Shown here: positions 17,504-26,125 of the stretch, one piece after another
Layout: every line of letters starts with the position of its first letter
Numbering within the stretch: the first letter of the stretch is position 1
NCBI GenBank assembly: GCA_022566775.1
Contig: JADFIJ010000010.1
Location: forward strand, 1 to 32,231
Direction of reading: 5' to 3'
From: Pseudomonadota bacterium
GTDB taxonomy: Bacteria; Pseudomonadota; Gammaproteobacteria; Pseudomonadales; Pseudohongiellaceae
Length of the DNA stretch: 32,231 bases
Program-made: the position numbers and the translations under genes
Notes under the pieces: model-generated
What the model was told of the DNA's origin: nothing
The model's database searches: none
What the model saw: only the letters and a program-made list of their open reading frames with translations

Positions 17504-19279
17504 ATGTCGCAAGCCAGGTCCCAACACACCATCGCAGCAAGCGCCACAGATGAATTCGCTCTGCCCCTGGTGGTGGCTGTCACCGGTCATCGTGATTTGC
17601 TCGATTCGGAGATAGAGGCAATTCGAGCTCGAGTAAGAACCTTCCTGGAAGAGCTGAGGAATCGTTACCCTGCCAATCGACTGGTGGTATTGTCTCCACT
17701 TGCCGAAGGGGCAGATTTACTGGTGGCGGAAGTGGCGGTAGAACTGGCAATCGAACTGATCGTCCCGTTGCCGAAACCGAGGCAGATCTACCTCCAAGGC
17801 TTCAGGTCTGAAGCGGCAAAACAAAGATTCGCTTCGCTATGTACGAGCGCCAGCCAGGTCTTTGAACTGCCGAGCAGTAAACCTCCAGTACCAGAAGAAT
17901 TCAGCGCCTCCGACTGGGAAAGGGACTACCCCTACGCCCAGCTCGGGGCCTATCTCAGTGCACATTGTCATATCTTAATCGCAATTTGGGACGGCAAGCC
18001 TTCACACCACATCGGTGGTACCGCACAGGTAGTAAAGTTTCATCATGATGACGTCATGCCGGGCATCACCTCGAAGACCGCCACTTCACAACAAATGTTA
18101 GTAGACGACGAGAGTGATCTGGTCTTTCATATCGTGTGTTCCCGTGATCGGGAGGATTCGGAACCCCATGCGGATTTCACGGCCCTGGACTGGTTTTGGT
18201 ATACCAAGGACGAGGAATGCCCGCGGTCGAAGGAGCTGCCGGCACAGCACGAGTTAATTTTCAGGCGCAGTGCTGAATTCAGCGAAGATGCAACCAGAAT
18301 GGCCGAGGAGATCGACGCAGGAAAATATTCATTATTGGAAGACAGCCAGCACGCAGATCTACCCGAAGGCATTGAGAATGTAGATCACTTCTTCTATATC
18401 GCAGATTTTCTGGCGATCTTCTATCAGCGTAAAACTGTTCGCACCCTTCTCATAACACATGTTCTGGCTTTTCTGATGGGACTGATGTTTATTTTTTACT
18501 CAGACCTGGAATCGATGCGAATTTTCTTGCTGGCCTTTCTTGGCTTCTTCGCTGCAGCCCTGCTCACCAATGTTCTGGCAAAGCGCGGCGGCTGGCAGAG
18601 GAAATATCTGGACTATCGCACCCTGGCTGAGGGTCTGAGAGTGCAGTTCTATTGGGCTGCCGCCGGTGCGAGTGCAGGTAACAAATGGAAGTTTACCCAC
18701 GACAGTTTCTTGCAGAGTCAGGATCCTGAATTCGGCTGGATACGTAATGTAATGCGCGTAGCAGGGTTTCGCTGTGACGCTGAAAACAAGCAGAGCAGAA
18801 GCGGTCTCGATTTTACTTTGCAACAGTGGGTGGGAAACTTCTCTGAGGGACAGCTCAGCTATTTTCAGAGGAAGACCCGCGACAGGATAAAGAAAAGCAA
18901 GCTCACCCGGTTGCTGGGCATAATAAGCCTGGTTACGAGTATTGTTATTGTTTTTGTTTTCCTGATCTTTGGTCCATCACTATCAGATCTTGTGAGCAAT
19001 GTGCTCATGGTCATTATGGCCGGGGCGCTGTTAGGATTTGCTGTGCGAGAAGCTTACGCCTACGCCACCGCAGAAAAAGAACTGATAAAGCAGTACGAGT
19101 ACATGCTGGGCATCTATAGCAATGCCCAACGCCGACTCGCCGAGGCAGGCGATGATGCGGAAAAACGACAGATACTATTGGCCCTGGGACAATCTGCCCT
19201 GAACGAACATTCCGACTGGTTATTGATGCACAGGGAACGTTCGCTGGACGAGGGCGAGATCTGGCGCATGGGTAGCTAG
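17504..19279 (+). CDS. SLOG-like domain fused to four membrane helices (SLATT-like)
   Basis: This 591-residue protein has an N-terminal Rossmann-like domain with the SLOG pattern: LPLVVAVTGHRD (20-31), LVVLSPLAEGADLLVAEVA (60-78), LIVPLP (85-90), then HILIAIWDGK (156-165) and the GGT loop (171-173). SLOG domains bind nucleotide-like ligands. A helix hairpin follows (about 314-333 and 338-358), then a soluble region with YRTLAEGLRVQFYW, a second hairpin (about 468-489 and 497-517) and a cytoplasmic helical tail ending in HRERSLDEGEIW. The layout resembles SLOG/SLATT effectors proposed for nucleotide-activated conflict systems (family knowledge); the SLATT call is by pattern only. Start is uncertain (ATG 17504 or GTG 17489, neither with a clear ribosome-binding site). 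Function unknown. Confidence 0.7.
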   Translation: MSQARSQHTIAASATDEFALPLVVAVTGHRDLLDSEIEAIRARVRTFLEELRNRYPANRLVVLSPLAEGADLLVAEVAVELAIELIVPLPKPRQIYLQGFRSEAAKQRFASLCTSASQVFELPSSKPPVPEEFSASDWERDYPYAQLGAYLSAHCHILIAIWDGKPSHHIGGTAQVVKFHHDDVMPGITSKTATSQQMLVDDESDLVFHIVCSRDREDSEPHADFTALDWFWYTKDEECPRSKELPAQHELIFRRSAEFSEDATRMAEEIDAGKYSLLEDSQHADLPEGIENVDHFFYIADFLAIFYQRKTVRTLLITHVLAFLMGLMFIFYSDLESMRIFLLAFLGFFAAALLTNVLAKRGGWQRKYLDYRTLAEGLRVQFYWAAAGASAGNKWKFTHDSFLQSQDPEFGWIRNVMRVAGFRCDAENKQSRSGLDFTLQQWVGNFSEGQLSYFQRKTRDRIKKSKLTRLLGIISLVTSIVIVFVFLIFGPSLSDLVSNVLMVIMAGALLGFAVREAYAYATAEKELIKQYEYMLGIYSNAQRRLAEAGDDAEKRQILLALGQSALNEHSDWLLMHRERSLDEGEIWRMGS

Positions 19280-19339
19280 CCCAGACTTTTCAGAGGTGTC
19301 TAGTATGAAGCAAGTCCTACCGATGGCTGCGCAGGAGTG

Positions 19340-20074
19340 ATGAAGTATGTGGCCAAGCTTGGCCTATGCAGTTTGCTCTGGGTGCTCGTCTACGCTGCGA
19401 ACGTCTTTGCCGAACCGGTGGTGTTCAGTGCTGAGTATGAAGCGAAGGCATATGGATTTTCAGCCGTAGCCAAAAGGTCTCTCATCAAACTTTCGGAAAA
19501 CCGCTATAGCTTGCGCAACACAATCGCGGCAGAAATATTTGGAGAAAGCCTCGCGGAACTGGATGAACGCAGCGATTTTCTTTGGCAAGACGGCCGTGTA
19601 ATACCGCAGTCCTATAGTTACATACAGTCCGGAGTGAGCAAATCAGTTGAAAAAGTAGAATTCGACTGGGAGAATAATATTGCCTTCAGTACAGAGGATG
19701 ATGAGAGTTGGCGGATTCCGATCGAGCTTGGGGTTCTGGATAAACTGGCCTATCAACTACAGATTCGTGAACTTATCAAACAAGCCGCTGAAACTGAATT
19801 TCATTTCCGGGTTGTGGATACCGATGAAATTGATGTCCATCACTACAGAATTGTTGGCGAAGAGGTTTTGGAAACCAATCTTGGCAGGCTGAATACGATA
19901 AGGGTCGAAAAGGTGCGCAGGGATTCCGATTCCCGCAGCACGGTAATCTGGCTGGCTACCGACTGGGACTATTTGCTGGTAGGCCTCGAACAGATTAATG
20001 GCTCGGGTCGGACAGTCGAGCTTATTCTCCTGCGCGCAACGGTCGACGGCGAGCTGGTTAGTCCCTTGCGCTAG
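19340..20074 (+). CDS. DUF3108 periplasmic protein
   Basis: This protein of about 244 residues has a signal peptide (hydrophobic 7-22, likely cleavage after VFA at 24) followed by a DUF3108 domain. The domain starts with the typical AEYEAKAYGF repeat-strand pattern, then a tolerant beta-rich body, and ends with a V-I-W-L-A-T-D stretch. The family is common in gammaproteobacteria, and no biochemical role is established. ATG 19340 was chosen because CAGGAG sits 5 bp upstream; the adjacent GTG (19337) overlaps that site. It is 60 bp after the SLOG-like gene on the same strand and could be co-transcribed. It converges with the hydrolase-OsmC gene. Confidence 0.82.
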   Translation: MKYVAKLGLCSLLWVLVYAANVFAEPVVFSAEYEAKAYGFSAVAKRSLIKLSENRYSLRNTIAAEIFGESLAELDERSDFLWQDGRVIPQSYSYIQSGVSKSVEKVEFDWENNIAFSTEDDESWRIPIELGVLDKLAYQLQIRELIKQAAETEFHFRVVDTDEIDVHHYRIVGEEVLETNLGRLNTIRVEKVRRDSDSRSTVIWLATDWDYLLVGLEQINGSGRTVELILLRATVDGELVSPLR

Positions 20075-20148
20075 GAGAGGTCCGGCCTGGTTTCCCCCGG
20101 CGTCTATTTCAGGGGCAAATCTGCTAAAGGCGAGAGAACCAGGATCGC

Positions 20149-21372
20149 TTAGGCACCAGCCACCGTTACTATCCGAGGATTATTCTCCAGGGTCTTATGG
20201 ACCGGACAGCGGTCAGCTATTTCCAGCAGTCTTTGTTTCTCTGCTTTTGTGAGATCTCCCTTCAAGGTAATTTTTCGTTCCAGAACATCGATAAAACCTT
20301 TCGGCTGTTCACAATTCTCACAGTCACTTCGGTGTTGACGTTGGTGGCTTAATTCCACCACCACATCATCGAGCGCAATCTTCTTGTGATTTGCATACAT
20401 GCGCAGGGTCATGGAGGTGCAGGTACCAAGGGCGGCCAGCAAATGCTCATAGGGGTCCGGCCCCAGATCATGTCCCCCGACCTTGAGCGGTTCATCGGCG
20501 ATCCAGAAATGGGAGTCGGTAAAGACGTTACGGCTGAAATGCTGATTCTTTTCCTCCACCCGCACCTGTCCACCGACGACATCTGATTCGCTGTCGGAAG
20601 TCGCTGACTGTCGGGGCAGGAATCGACTGGCCCAGGCGCTGATACAGGCAGCCACATATTCTGAGTCTTCCTTTCGCGTCAATAAGTGATCTGCCGTGTC
20701 CAGGCTGATGAAACTCTTGGGATGCAGCGCCTCGCGATAGATTTTTTCTGCCTCGGCAATAAACACGATGTCATCGACCGGTGAGTGCAGGATTAGAAGG
20801 GCTTTGCGTAGTTTGGAAATATGCTCGGGTGTTTGTGATCGAATATCATCGACAAATTGCTTCTTCATTTTGAATTTGCGACCAGCAAGATCCACTTCAG
20901 CCTCTCCCTGGGCGGTAATCTTATCCAGGTCGGCACCCAGTTGCTTGCTGACATGCTGGGCGCTGAACGGTGCCCCGATGGTGGCGATCGCAACTGCTTC
21001 CGGTATACTCTCCGCCGCCTTTAAAACTGCAGCACCACCGAGACTGTGGCCGATCAATAATTTTGGCGCCTGATATTGCTCTCGCAGGAAATCGGCGGCC
21101 GCCACCAGGTCATCTACATTGGAGGAGAAATTTGTATTGGAAAAATCCCCATCGCTGTTCCCCAGCCCGGTAAAATCAAATCGCAGTACCGCATAACCCA
21201 GGGCAACGAGGGCTCGGGATATTCTCGAGGCGGCAGCTATATCCTTGCCACAGGTAAAACAGTGGGCAAACAGTGCATAGGCCCCTACGGAATTTGCGTC
21301 GGGAGTTTCCAGCAAACCAGCCAGCTTGATGCCCTTGCTTTCGAATTCGATCCTGCTGCGTTTTCCTGCCAT
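20149..21372 (-). CDS. Alpha/beta hydrolase-OsmC fusion protein
   Basis: This 407-residue protein has two domains. The N-terminal half is an alpha/beta hydrolase with nucleophile elbow GHSLGG (Ser110), a later SPVDD acid and a TADHLL histidine. The C-terminal half is an OsmC/Ohr-type domain with cysteines in [13 protein letters not shown] and [10 protein letters not shown], the pair that forms the peroxidatic thiol site. This fusion is a known bifunctional family and probably acts on lipid or peroxide-related substrates in the cytosol; the actual substrate is not known. Start 21372 is preceded by GGAG at 8-bp spacing. The frame is open to 21414 but without a better site. Confidence 0.9.
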   Translation of the reverse strand: MAGKRSRIEFESKGIKLAGLLETPDANSVGAYALFAHCFTCGKDIAAASRISRALVALGYAVLRFDFTGLGNSDGDFSNTNFSSNVDDLVAAADFLREQYQAPKLLIGHSLGGAAVLKAAESIPEAVAIATIGAPFSAQHVSKQLGADLDKITAQGEAEVDLAGRKFKMKKQFVDDIRSQTPEHISKLRKALLILHSPVDDIVFIAEAEKIYREALHPKSFISLDTADHLLTRKEDSEYVAACISAWASRFLPRQSATSDSESDVVGGQVRVEEKNQHFSRNVFTDSHFWIADEPLKVGGHDLGPDPYEHLLAALGTCTSMTLRMYANHKKIALDDVVVELSHQRQHRSDCENCEQPKGFIDVLERKITLKGDLTKAEKQRLLEIADRCPVHKTLENNPRIVTVAGA

Positions 21373-21597
21373 TAGAAAGTCTCCATATTTTGTAACGTTA
21401 TTAACCACTGCCACTCATATGGTCACGTGGTTCCGGGGTGGTTGCGGTGACCGATAGTGTGCCGACCACACTGGCCGTGGAGAGATCTCCCGGGGTTGAT
21501 AATGTAAAGTCTCGAATTACGTCGCAACAGATATCAAGGCACCTCTGAACAATGCAGTGATGCCCCAGGCTTTCAGGCAGATTAGCAATCAAGACAG

Positions 21598-21660
21598 TAA
21601 ATAGGGACAGATTTATTTTCCAGGGCCTAATTATTCCAAAAATAAATCTGTCCCTATTTA
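21598..21660. repeat. REP-like perfect inverted repeat
   Basis: Two 22-nt arms (21598-21619 and 21639-21660) are perfectly complementary and contain the core ATAGGGACAGATTT. The 19-nt spacer is CAGGGCCTAATTATTCC-like. The GGGACAGATTTATTTT motif is typical of the repeats mobilised by REP-associated tyrosine (Y1) transposases in gammaproteobacteria; no such transposase is in the window. Confidence 0.8.
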
Positions 21661-21663
21661 CCC

Positions 21664-21701
21664 TGGGTTCAAATTGACATAGCTTTTGTTTTACCTATAC
21701 T
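21664..21701 (+). repeat. 38-bp direct repeat, copy 1
   Basis: It begins TGGGTTCAAATTGACATAGC and ends TACCTATACT, and recurs at 25671-25708 with one mismatch. Here it directly follows the REP-like palindrome and lies 45 bp before the DUF2306 start. Confidence 0.85.
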
Positions 21702-21745
21702 CTTCAAGGATTCGTCGCGCGTCTTCATCGAACTCACCCAAGGCT

Positions 21746-22378
21746 ATGATCAATACTAATGACGCCCATAACATGACAGGCCGAACCGTACTTTCCTGTG
21801 TTGTAACATTCCTGGCAGTAGCTGGAATTGGCGCTTCCGTCTTTTTCCTGGTCAGTGGCGGCGCTAATGAAGGCTTCCTGCTCTACCCCACCACAGTATA
21901 CCTGCATATATTTCTCGGCGCTCTCTACTTGGCACTGGCACCGTTTCAGTTCTCGGCAAGAGTGCGCAAGAAGTCACTGGATTATCACCGCTGGAGCGGA
22001 AGACTGCTCAGCGCAATCGGAATGATACTGGGTATGACTGCCGTCTTTATTGGACTCGTCATCCCGTTTTCCGGGTTACCGGAGCAAATCATTATTGGCT
22101 TTTTCGGCCTGCTGTTTCTGTTTTCAATCACCAGGGGTTTCTACTATATTCGGGTGAAACAGGTCAGATTGCATAGAGAATGGATGCTGCGAGCGTTCGC
22201 TATCGGGCTCAGCATTGCCACCATGCGGTTGCTCTTTATTCCTGCGTTGATCATAGTGGGCAACCCCACTCAGTCTGAAATCGAAGCACTCTCTATCATT
22301 TCGTTTACACTCGCCTTTTTCCTGCACTGCAGTTTTGCCGAGTACTGGATTAGAGCGACTCGAACTGTGAGTGCTTAA
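21746..22378 (+). CDS. DUF2306 membrane protein
   Basis: This 210-residue integral membrane protein has about six helices, beginning with VLSCVVTFLAVAGIGASVFFL. DUF2306 features are the YLHIFLGALYLALAPFQF stretch, a following H-R-W-S-G-R motif (DYHRWSGRLLS), HREWMLRAFAIGLS and a C-terminal H/E pair. The HRWSGR and HREWM histidines resemble haem-ligand positions in cytochrome b561-like folds, but that is speculation. ATG 21746 was chosen because the upstream in-frame extension lies in the 38-bp repeat. It has a weak ribosome-binding region. It stands alone, 236 bp ahead of the kinase gene. Confidence 0.8.
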   Translation: MINTNDAHNMTGRTVLSCVVTFLAVAGIGASVFFLVSGGANEGFLLYPTTVYLHIFLGALYLALAPFQFSARVRKKSLDYHRWSGRLLSAIGMILGMTAVFIGLVIPFSGLPEQIIIGFFGLLFLFSITRGFYYIRVKQVRLHREWMLRAFAIGLSIATMRLLFIPALIIVGNPTQSEIEALSIISFTLAFFLHCSFAEYWIRATRTVSA

Positions 22379-22614
22379 TTAGTAATTCCCATGGCCCTGG
22401 CTCTAGTTAAAAATTACTGGATGCAATGATGAATAACCCACGCCCTACTATTTACCCGGAGATTGAAGCGAGGAAGTAGGGGGCCGTATCTTGATTTGCC
22501 ATACTGAAGTGTTAGATGATAGCAATTGAGTAATTAATCAGAGCTTCACTAGATTTGGCCTCCTTGATTACTCTTTCGTTTAGTCTAATCGAAAATGCCA
22601 TCATTCATGGATAA

Positions 22615-24246
22615 ATGAGTGCGGTAGCGGTTTCAAGCGAAGTAAAATCGCTGTCTGTCCACTCGCACCTATTTGGCGAAAAGCTGGGAAACACGCACAA
22701 GCGAGTCATCATCTATCTGATAACAGGTGTAGGATTACTCCTTGGCTATACATTGCTTCGCGGTAATTCCTGGCTGGGTTCACAGCAACTTCATACTACG
22801 ATGGAAGCACTGGCCACGTCCCTGGCATTGATTGTTGGGGTATTGTCACTGGTTCGTTACTACACGAGAAAGAACAACCTTTTCCTGTTCATAGGTACGT
22901 GGTTTCTAGGAACAGCGTTCCTCGATGGCTACCATGCCGTCGTGACCTCCGCTTTTTTTGAGCCTTTTATGCCGTCAGATAATGTCTCGCTCATTCCATG
23001 GAGCTGGATTGCATCGCGTGCGTATTTATCACTCTTCATGTTTTTCAGTTATTTGGCGTGGAGACGCGAGGACAATCTTGGTATCGCCGGTCGAATTTCT
23101 GAGCGTAACGTGTATCTGCTCTCGCTGGCATTCACTGGCGCAAGTTTTCTGTTTTTCTTCTTGGTACCCCTGCCACGGGCCTATTATCCGGAGTATATCT
23201 TCCAACGCCCCGAGGAGTTTGTCCCGGCACTCTTCTTTGGCCTTGCCTTAGTAGGGCATCTACATAAAGGATACTGGCGCTTCGATAATTTTGAGCATTG
23301 GTTGGTTATTTCACTGATTGTTGGTTTCTTGGGGCAGGCCGCTTTCATGTCCTTCTCCGGCATGTTGTTCGATTTTGAATTCGATGCGGCACACACTCTG
23401 AAGAAGGTCAGTTATATCTGTGTCCTGGTTGGATTGTTATATAACATGGCCAATGTTTACGCCAAGGCTGAACGGGCAAGTCAGGCCAAGTCCGATTTTC
23501 TCAACATAGTAAGCCACGAATTCAGGACACCATTGACTGTCGTCCTCGGCTATACTCCGGTGCTTAAAAATGCCAGAGAACTCCCATCTGTCAAGCAGCT
23601 GATGGAGACCTTGGAGCAGGGTAACCTGGACCGAGACGAGATTAAGGGCCGCATAGGAACCGTTCTCGATGATATTGCGGATTACGCCGAAAGAATGAAC
23701 CGTTCGGGTCGCCACCTGCTCCGACTAATTAACGATATGCTGGACATTTCTAAATTTGAAGCTGGGAATTTCGAGCTAGATCTTAAAACTGTTCCCATGG
23801 ATGCGATGGTCTATTCAGTCGTTGAACAGTTCAAAAAATCGGCCGAAGACAAGAACCTCCAATTGCTCTATGAAACCCATGGTGAAATTGTTATCGCTGA
23901 CGAGATTCGGTTGACACAAATATTTTTTAATCTGGTGGGAAACTCGATAAAGTTTACCGCCACTGGCAATATCAGCATTTCGACAAGAAGAAGCGGGGCT
24001 TTCATAGAATGTCTGGTGTCGGATACCGGTTGCGGTATCCCGGAAGCAGAATTTGATGAGGTGTTTGAACGCTTTAAACAAGTAGACGAATCGGCTACAC
24101 GCAAGGCCGGTGGTACAGGTATGGGTCTTGCCATTGTGAAACTTCTGGTCGAACTTCATGGTGGACATATCAATGTCTCCAGCAAACTAGGTGAGGGGAG
24201 CGCATTTCGTTTCACAATTCCTGCGGATCAAAAGAGCACTGACTAG
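22615..24246 (+). CDS. Membrane sensor histidine kinase (MASE-like sensor)
   Basis: This 543-residue protein has about eight hydrophobic segments in residues 30-285, resembling MASE3-type integral sensor domains (L-D-G-Y-H-A pattern near 105-110). A HisKA domain follows with SHEFRTPLTVV (phosphorylated His301), then HATPase_c with the N-box NLVGNSIKFT, DTGCGIPEAEFDEVFERF and GGTGMGLAIVKLL. A 30-residue acidic insert sits inside the HisKA helices (about 325-350). No HAMP, PAS or receiver domain is present. The stop TAG is followed immediately by the receiver ATG, so the two are translationally coupled. Stimulus unknown; a lipid, quinone or redox signal would be guesswork. Confidence 0.88.
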   Translation: MSAVAVSSEVKSLSVHSHLFGEKLGNTHKRVIIYLITGVGLLLGYTLLRGNSWLGSQQLHTTMEALATSLALIVGVLSLVRYYTRKNNLFLFIGTWFLGTAFLDGYHAVVTSAFFEPFMPSDNVSLIPWSWIASRAYLSLFMFFSYLAWRREDNLGIAGRISERNVYLLSLAFTGASFLFFFLVPLPRAYYPEYIFQRPEEFVPALFFGLALVGHLHKGYWRFDNFEHWLVISLIVGFLGQAAFMSFSGMLFDFEFDAAHTLKKVSYICVLVGLLYNMANVYAKAERASQAKSDFLNIVSHEFRTPLTVVLGYTPVLKNARELPSVKQLMETLEQGNLDRDEIKGRIGTVLDDIADYAERMNRSGRHLLRLINDMLDISKFEAGNFELDLKTVPMDAMVYSVVEQFKKSAEDKNLQLLYETHGEIVIADEIRLTQIFFNLVGNSIKFTATGNISISTRRSGAFIECLVSDTGCGIPEAEFDEVFERFKQVDESATRKAGGTGMGLAIVKLLVELHGGHINVSSKLGEGSAFRFTIPADQKSTD

Positions 24247-24615
24247 ATGGCCAAGATTTTATTTGTAGATGACGATCAGGATATTTGTGACCTGATCACC
24301 TTGCGACTTGGGATTGCCGGTCATGACACTACCATCGCCGAAAATGGCAAGATTGGCCTGGAAAAAGCGCTGGCAGAAACTTATGATCTTATACTCATGG
24401 ACATGCATATGCCGGTGATGGAAGGTCATGAGACCGTTAGAACTCTTCGGAATCGAGGCTATACTGGACTCATTGTGGCGCTAACCGCCTCGGTTATGAC
24501 ATCTGAAACCAGTGCGGCGATTGCCTCCGGTTGCGACGATGTAATAGTTAAGCCCATCACTGAAGAATTTGAAGATCAGGTGGCCAAATTTATCGAAGGC
24601 CACACCGGGCCCTGA
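24247..24615 (+). CDS. Stand-alone response regulator receiver
   Basis: This 122-residue CheY-like single-domain receiver has the acidic cluster DDD at 8-10, phospho-acceptor Asp52 in LMDMHMP, Thr80 in ALTAS and Lys102 in VKPI, so it should be active. It has no output domain. It starts right after the kinase stop codon. Together with the Hpt protein downstream it suggests a relay in which this receiver accepts phosphate from the kinase and passes it to, or takes it from, the Hpt protein. Confidence 0.92.
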   Translation: MAKILFVDDDQDICDLITLRLGIAGHDTTIAENGKIGLEKALAETYDLILMDMHMPVMEGHETVRTLRNRGYTGLIVALTASVMTSETSAAIASGCDDVIVKPITEEFEDQVAKFIEGHTGP

Positions 24616-24724
24616 TTGGCGTTTTGTTGTTGGAATTGAAACCCGTATCCCCTGTCTTCGGAGTCACGATAGCTTAGTGCAAGCAAGGATCATCCAAATG
24701 TCCAGATCGGGTTATTGAAAAGCC

Positions 24725-25075
24725 ATGCCGAAGGACGATAAAGGTATGTTAAATGAGCTGGCTATATTGCAAGATAAGTTTGCCAGCAATCTAGATAGTC
24801 GGATTGGTGATATTGCGTCTACTTTACAAGAGTTAAGAGATGTTTCGAAACAGGAGGAATTTAGTTTTCGGCTAAAAAATCTGCAGTCATTAGCCCATAA
24901 ATTGTCAGGTTCGGTGGGCTCCTATGGTTTTGCCGAGGTATCCAGAATTTGTCAGCAAATCGATATTATTACGCTCGAATGCGACGCCGACAGCAAGATG
25001 ATGGCCACTGATCGCTACGAAGCCCTCGAAAATCTGGTGGTACAGCTAAGAGAAAATGAGGCGGGATTAAATTAG
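24725..25075 (+). CDS. Hpt phosphotransfer protein
   Basis: This 116-residue all-helical protein has the Hpt signature AHKLSGSVGSYGF and the phospho-acceptor His58. Length fits a free-standing Hpt domain. It lies 109 bp after the receiver gene on the same strand, with no clear ribosome-binding site beyond GAAAAGCC. It most likely shuttles phosphate between the receiver at 24247 and another receiver; the fragment at 25131 may be the remains of that partner. Confidence 0.82.
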   Translation: MPKDDKGMLNELAILQDKFASNLDSRIGDIASTLQELRDVSKQEEFSFRLKNLQSLAHKLSGSVGSYGFAEVSRICQQIDIITLECDADSKMMATDRYEALENLVVQLRENEAGLN

Positions 25076-25130
25076 TGGACTGGCTTGAGAAAAGGTAATT
25101 TGGATCTGAGGGAAAGGGAATTAGCTGCAA

Positions 25131-25385
25131 TTGAGGCAAGCGTTTCGGAAGAACAGTGCTAAGATCAATCTTGTGCTGCTGGATATTGCCCTGTCTGGAG
25201 TTAGTGGAGTCGACGTGCTCAATCAATTGAAAAAGATCGAGCCTTCTGTGCCAGTAATTTTTATGAGCGCATATATAGAAGATAAATCCGAGGCAATAAG
25301 TTTTGGGGCTGTTGATGCTATCAGGAAGCCATTCGATCTCGAGGATCTTAAAAGACAAGTGCTCGCGGCACTGTCGGAGCGATAA
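25131..25385 (+). pseudogene. Truncated response regulator receiver
   Basis: The frame encodes the middle and end of a receiver domain: Asp18 in VLLDIALSGVSGVDVL, Ser in IFMSAY, and the IRKPFDLEDLK lysine. The first strand and the acidic pair that binds Mg2+ are missing. A TAG stop lies only three codons upstream of the TTG where the frame opens. The stop codon at the other end (CGA TAA) is the first bases of the IS91 derivative that begins at 25380, so both ends look damaged. The start lies 56 bp after the Hpt gene, consistent with a lost third member of the relay operon. Confidence 0.72.
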
Positions 25386-25600
25386 CCCCAAGCGGCGGTG
25401 CCCGCCGCATGGTGGATAGTGCGGCACTGTTAGTGGACGAAGTGCTGCCCAAAAATCCTAAATTTCAGTTATTTGAACGTACTTAACTATGCTGCCAGGG
25501 AAGGTGGCAGAACTGGCTGCGGCCTGGAATTGCAAACAATTCAAAAATGGCTAAATTAGTGGACGGATAACCGCCTAGATTAGTCAATGTCGTGGAGTTT
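25380..25600 (+). mobile_element. Internally deleted IS91-family derivative, copy 1
   Basis: The first part encodes PSGGARRMVDSAALLVDEVLP in one frame, the segment following the N-terminal zinc finger of IS91-type transposases. Near 25451-25465 it switches directly to the sequence that in the longer remnant (1075-1227) surrounds the transposase stop and 3' end. Bases 25380-25506 recur at 32105-32231 with two mismatches and the same deletion junction. The GCGGCGG-TGC-CCGCCGC hairpin at 25392-25408 is part of the coding remnant. The rest of the gap to 25670 shows nothing else. Confidence 0.78.
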
Positions 25601-25670
25601 CCAGAGAGATTTCCGGATTTCCGAAGGTTGTCAGTGTTCGCAGAACGATAGTTTCCGCCAAATGAAGGTG

Positions 25671-25708
25671 TGGGTTCAAATTGACATAGCTTTTGTTTTG
25701 CCTATACT
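25671..25708 (+). repeat. 38-bp direct repeat, copy 2
   Basis: Matches 21664-21701 with one mismatch (GCCTAT for ACCTAT). The stop codon of the minus-strand SnoaL-like gene (complement of 25702-25704) lies inside it, so the C-terminus of that gene is set by the repeat. Confidence 0.85.
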
Positions 25709-26049
25709 ACTGCTTCATTTAGTACTGAAGGATCGTAGTAGGGATTGATCTCCCTCAGCTTGCCGTCGACGACCCTGAACTTATCGAATATATAAGTTTT
25801 CCCGTTGGGTGTGTGTAAAATAAAAAGCGATGCTATGTACTCCCCTTCCACGATGTGCTGTACGACTTCAGCACCCCGCATGAGAGGAAATAAACCTGAT
25901 AGGAAATCGATAACCTCCTGTCCTTGGATTTTAGGAGTAAGCGGACTTTCGTATGTTATGTCGGTGGAGAAAGGTACCTGTGAAAAATCTCCAGCACCCA
26001 ACCCGGTAATATATTTTTCTGCAATGGAAACCATTTCATTTCGATTCAT
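25702..26049 (-). CDS. SnoaL/NTF2-like small protein
   Basis: This 115-residue protein has the NTF2-like (SnoaL) cone fold pattern: an N-terminal helix (MVSIAEKYITGLGAGD), an ITYESPLTP strand where the pocket opens, a helix QEVIDFLSGLFPLM, and C-terminal strands ending KFRVVDGKLREINPYYDP. Members are small-molecule isomerases, hydrolases or binding proteins; the sequence does not say which. GAGGAAG lies about 8 bp upstream of the ATG complementary to 26047-26049, a strong ribosome-binding site. The last few residues and the stop come from the 38-bp repeat, so the C-terminus may be altered. Confidence 0.8.
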   Translation of the reverse strand: MNRNEMVSIAEKYITGLGAGDFSQVPFSTDITYESPLTPKIQGQEVIDFLSGLFPLMRGAEVVQHIVEGEYIASLFILHTPNGKTYIFDKFRVVDGKLREINPYYDPSVLNEAVV

Positions 26050-26125
26050 CTTTTTGCTTCCTCTCTATAGCTTAGCCAATTCTCCTGACTTTCGTATATG
26101 AAGCATCCTCATTTCCCTGGCCAGA

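Noticed and set aside
20086-20143. CCTGGTT/AACCAGG arms as a convergent terminator
   Set aside because: The loop is 44 nt and no T-run follows.
25392-25408. GCGGCGG-TGC-CCGCCGC hairpin as a terminator or integron attC site
   Set aside because: It has no T-run or attC box pattern, and it encodes the G-G-A-R-R segment of the IS91 transposase.
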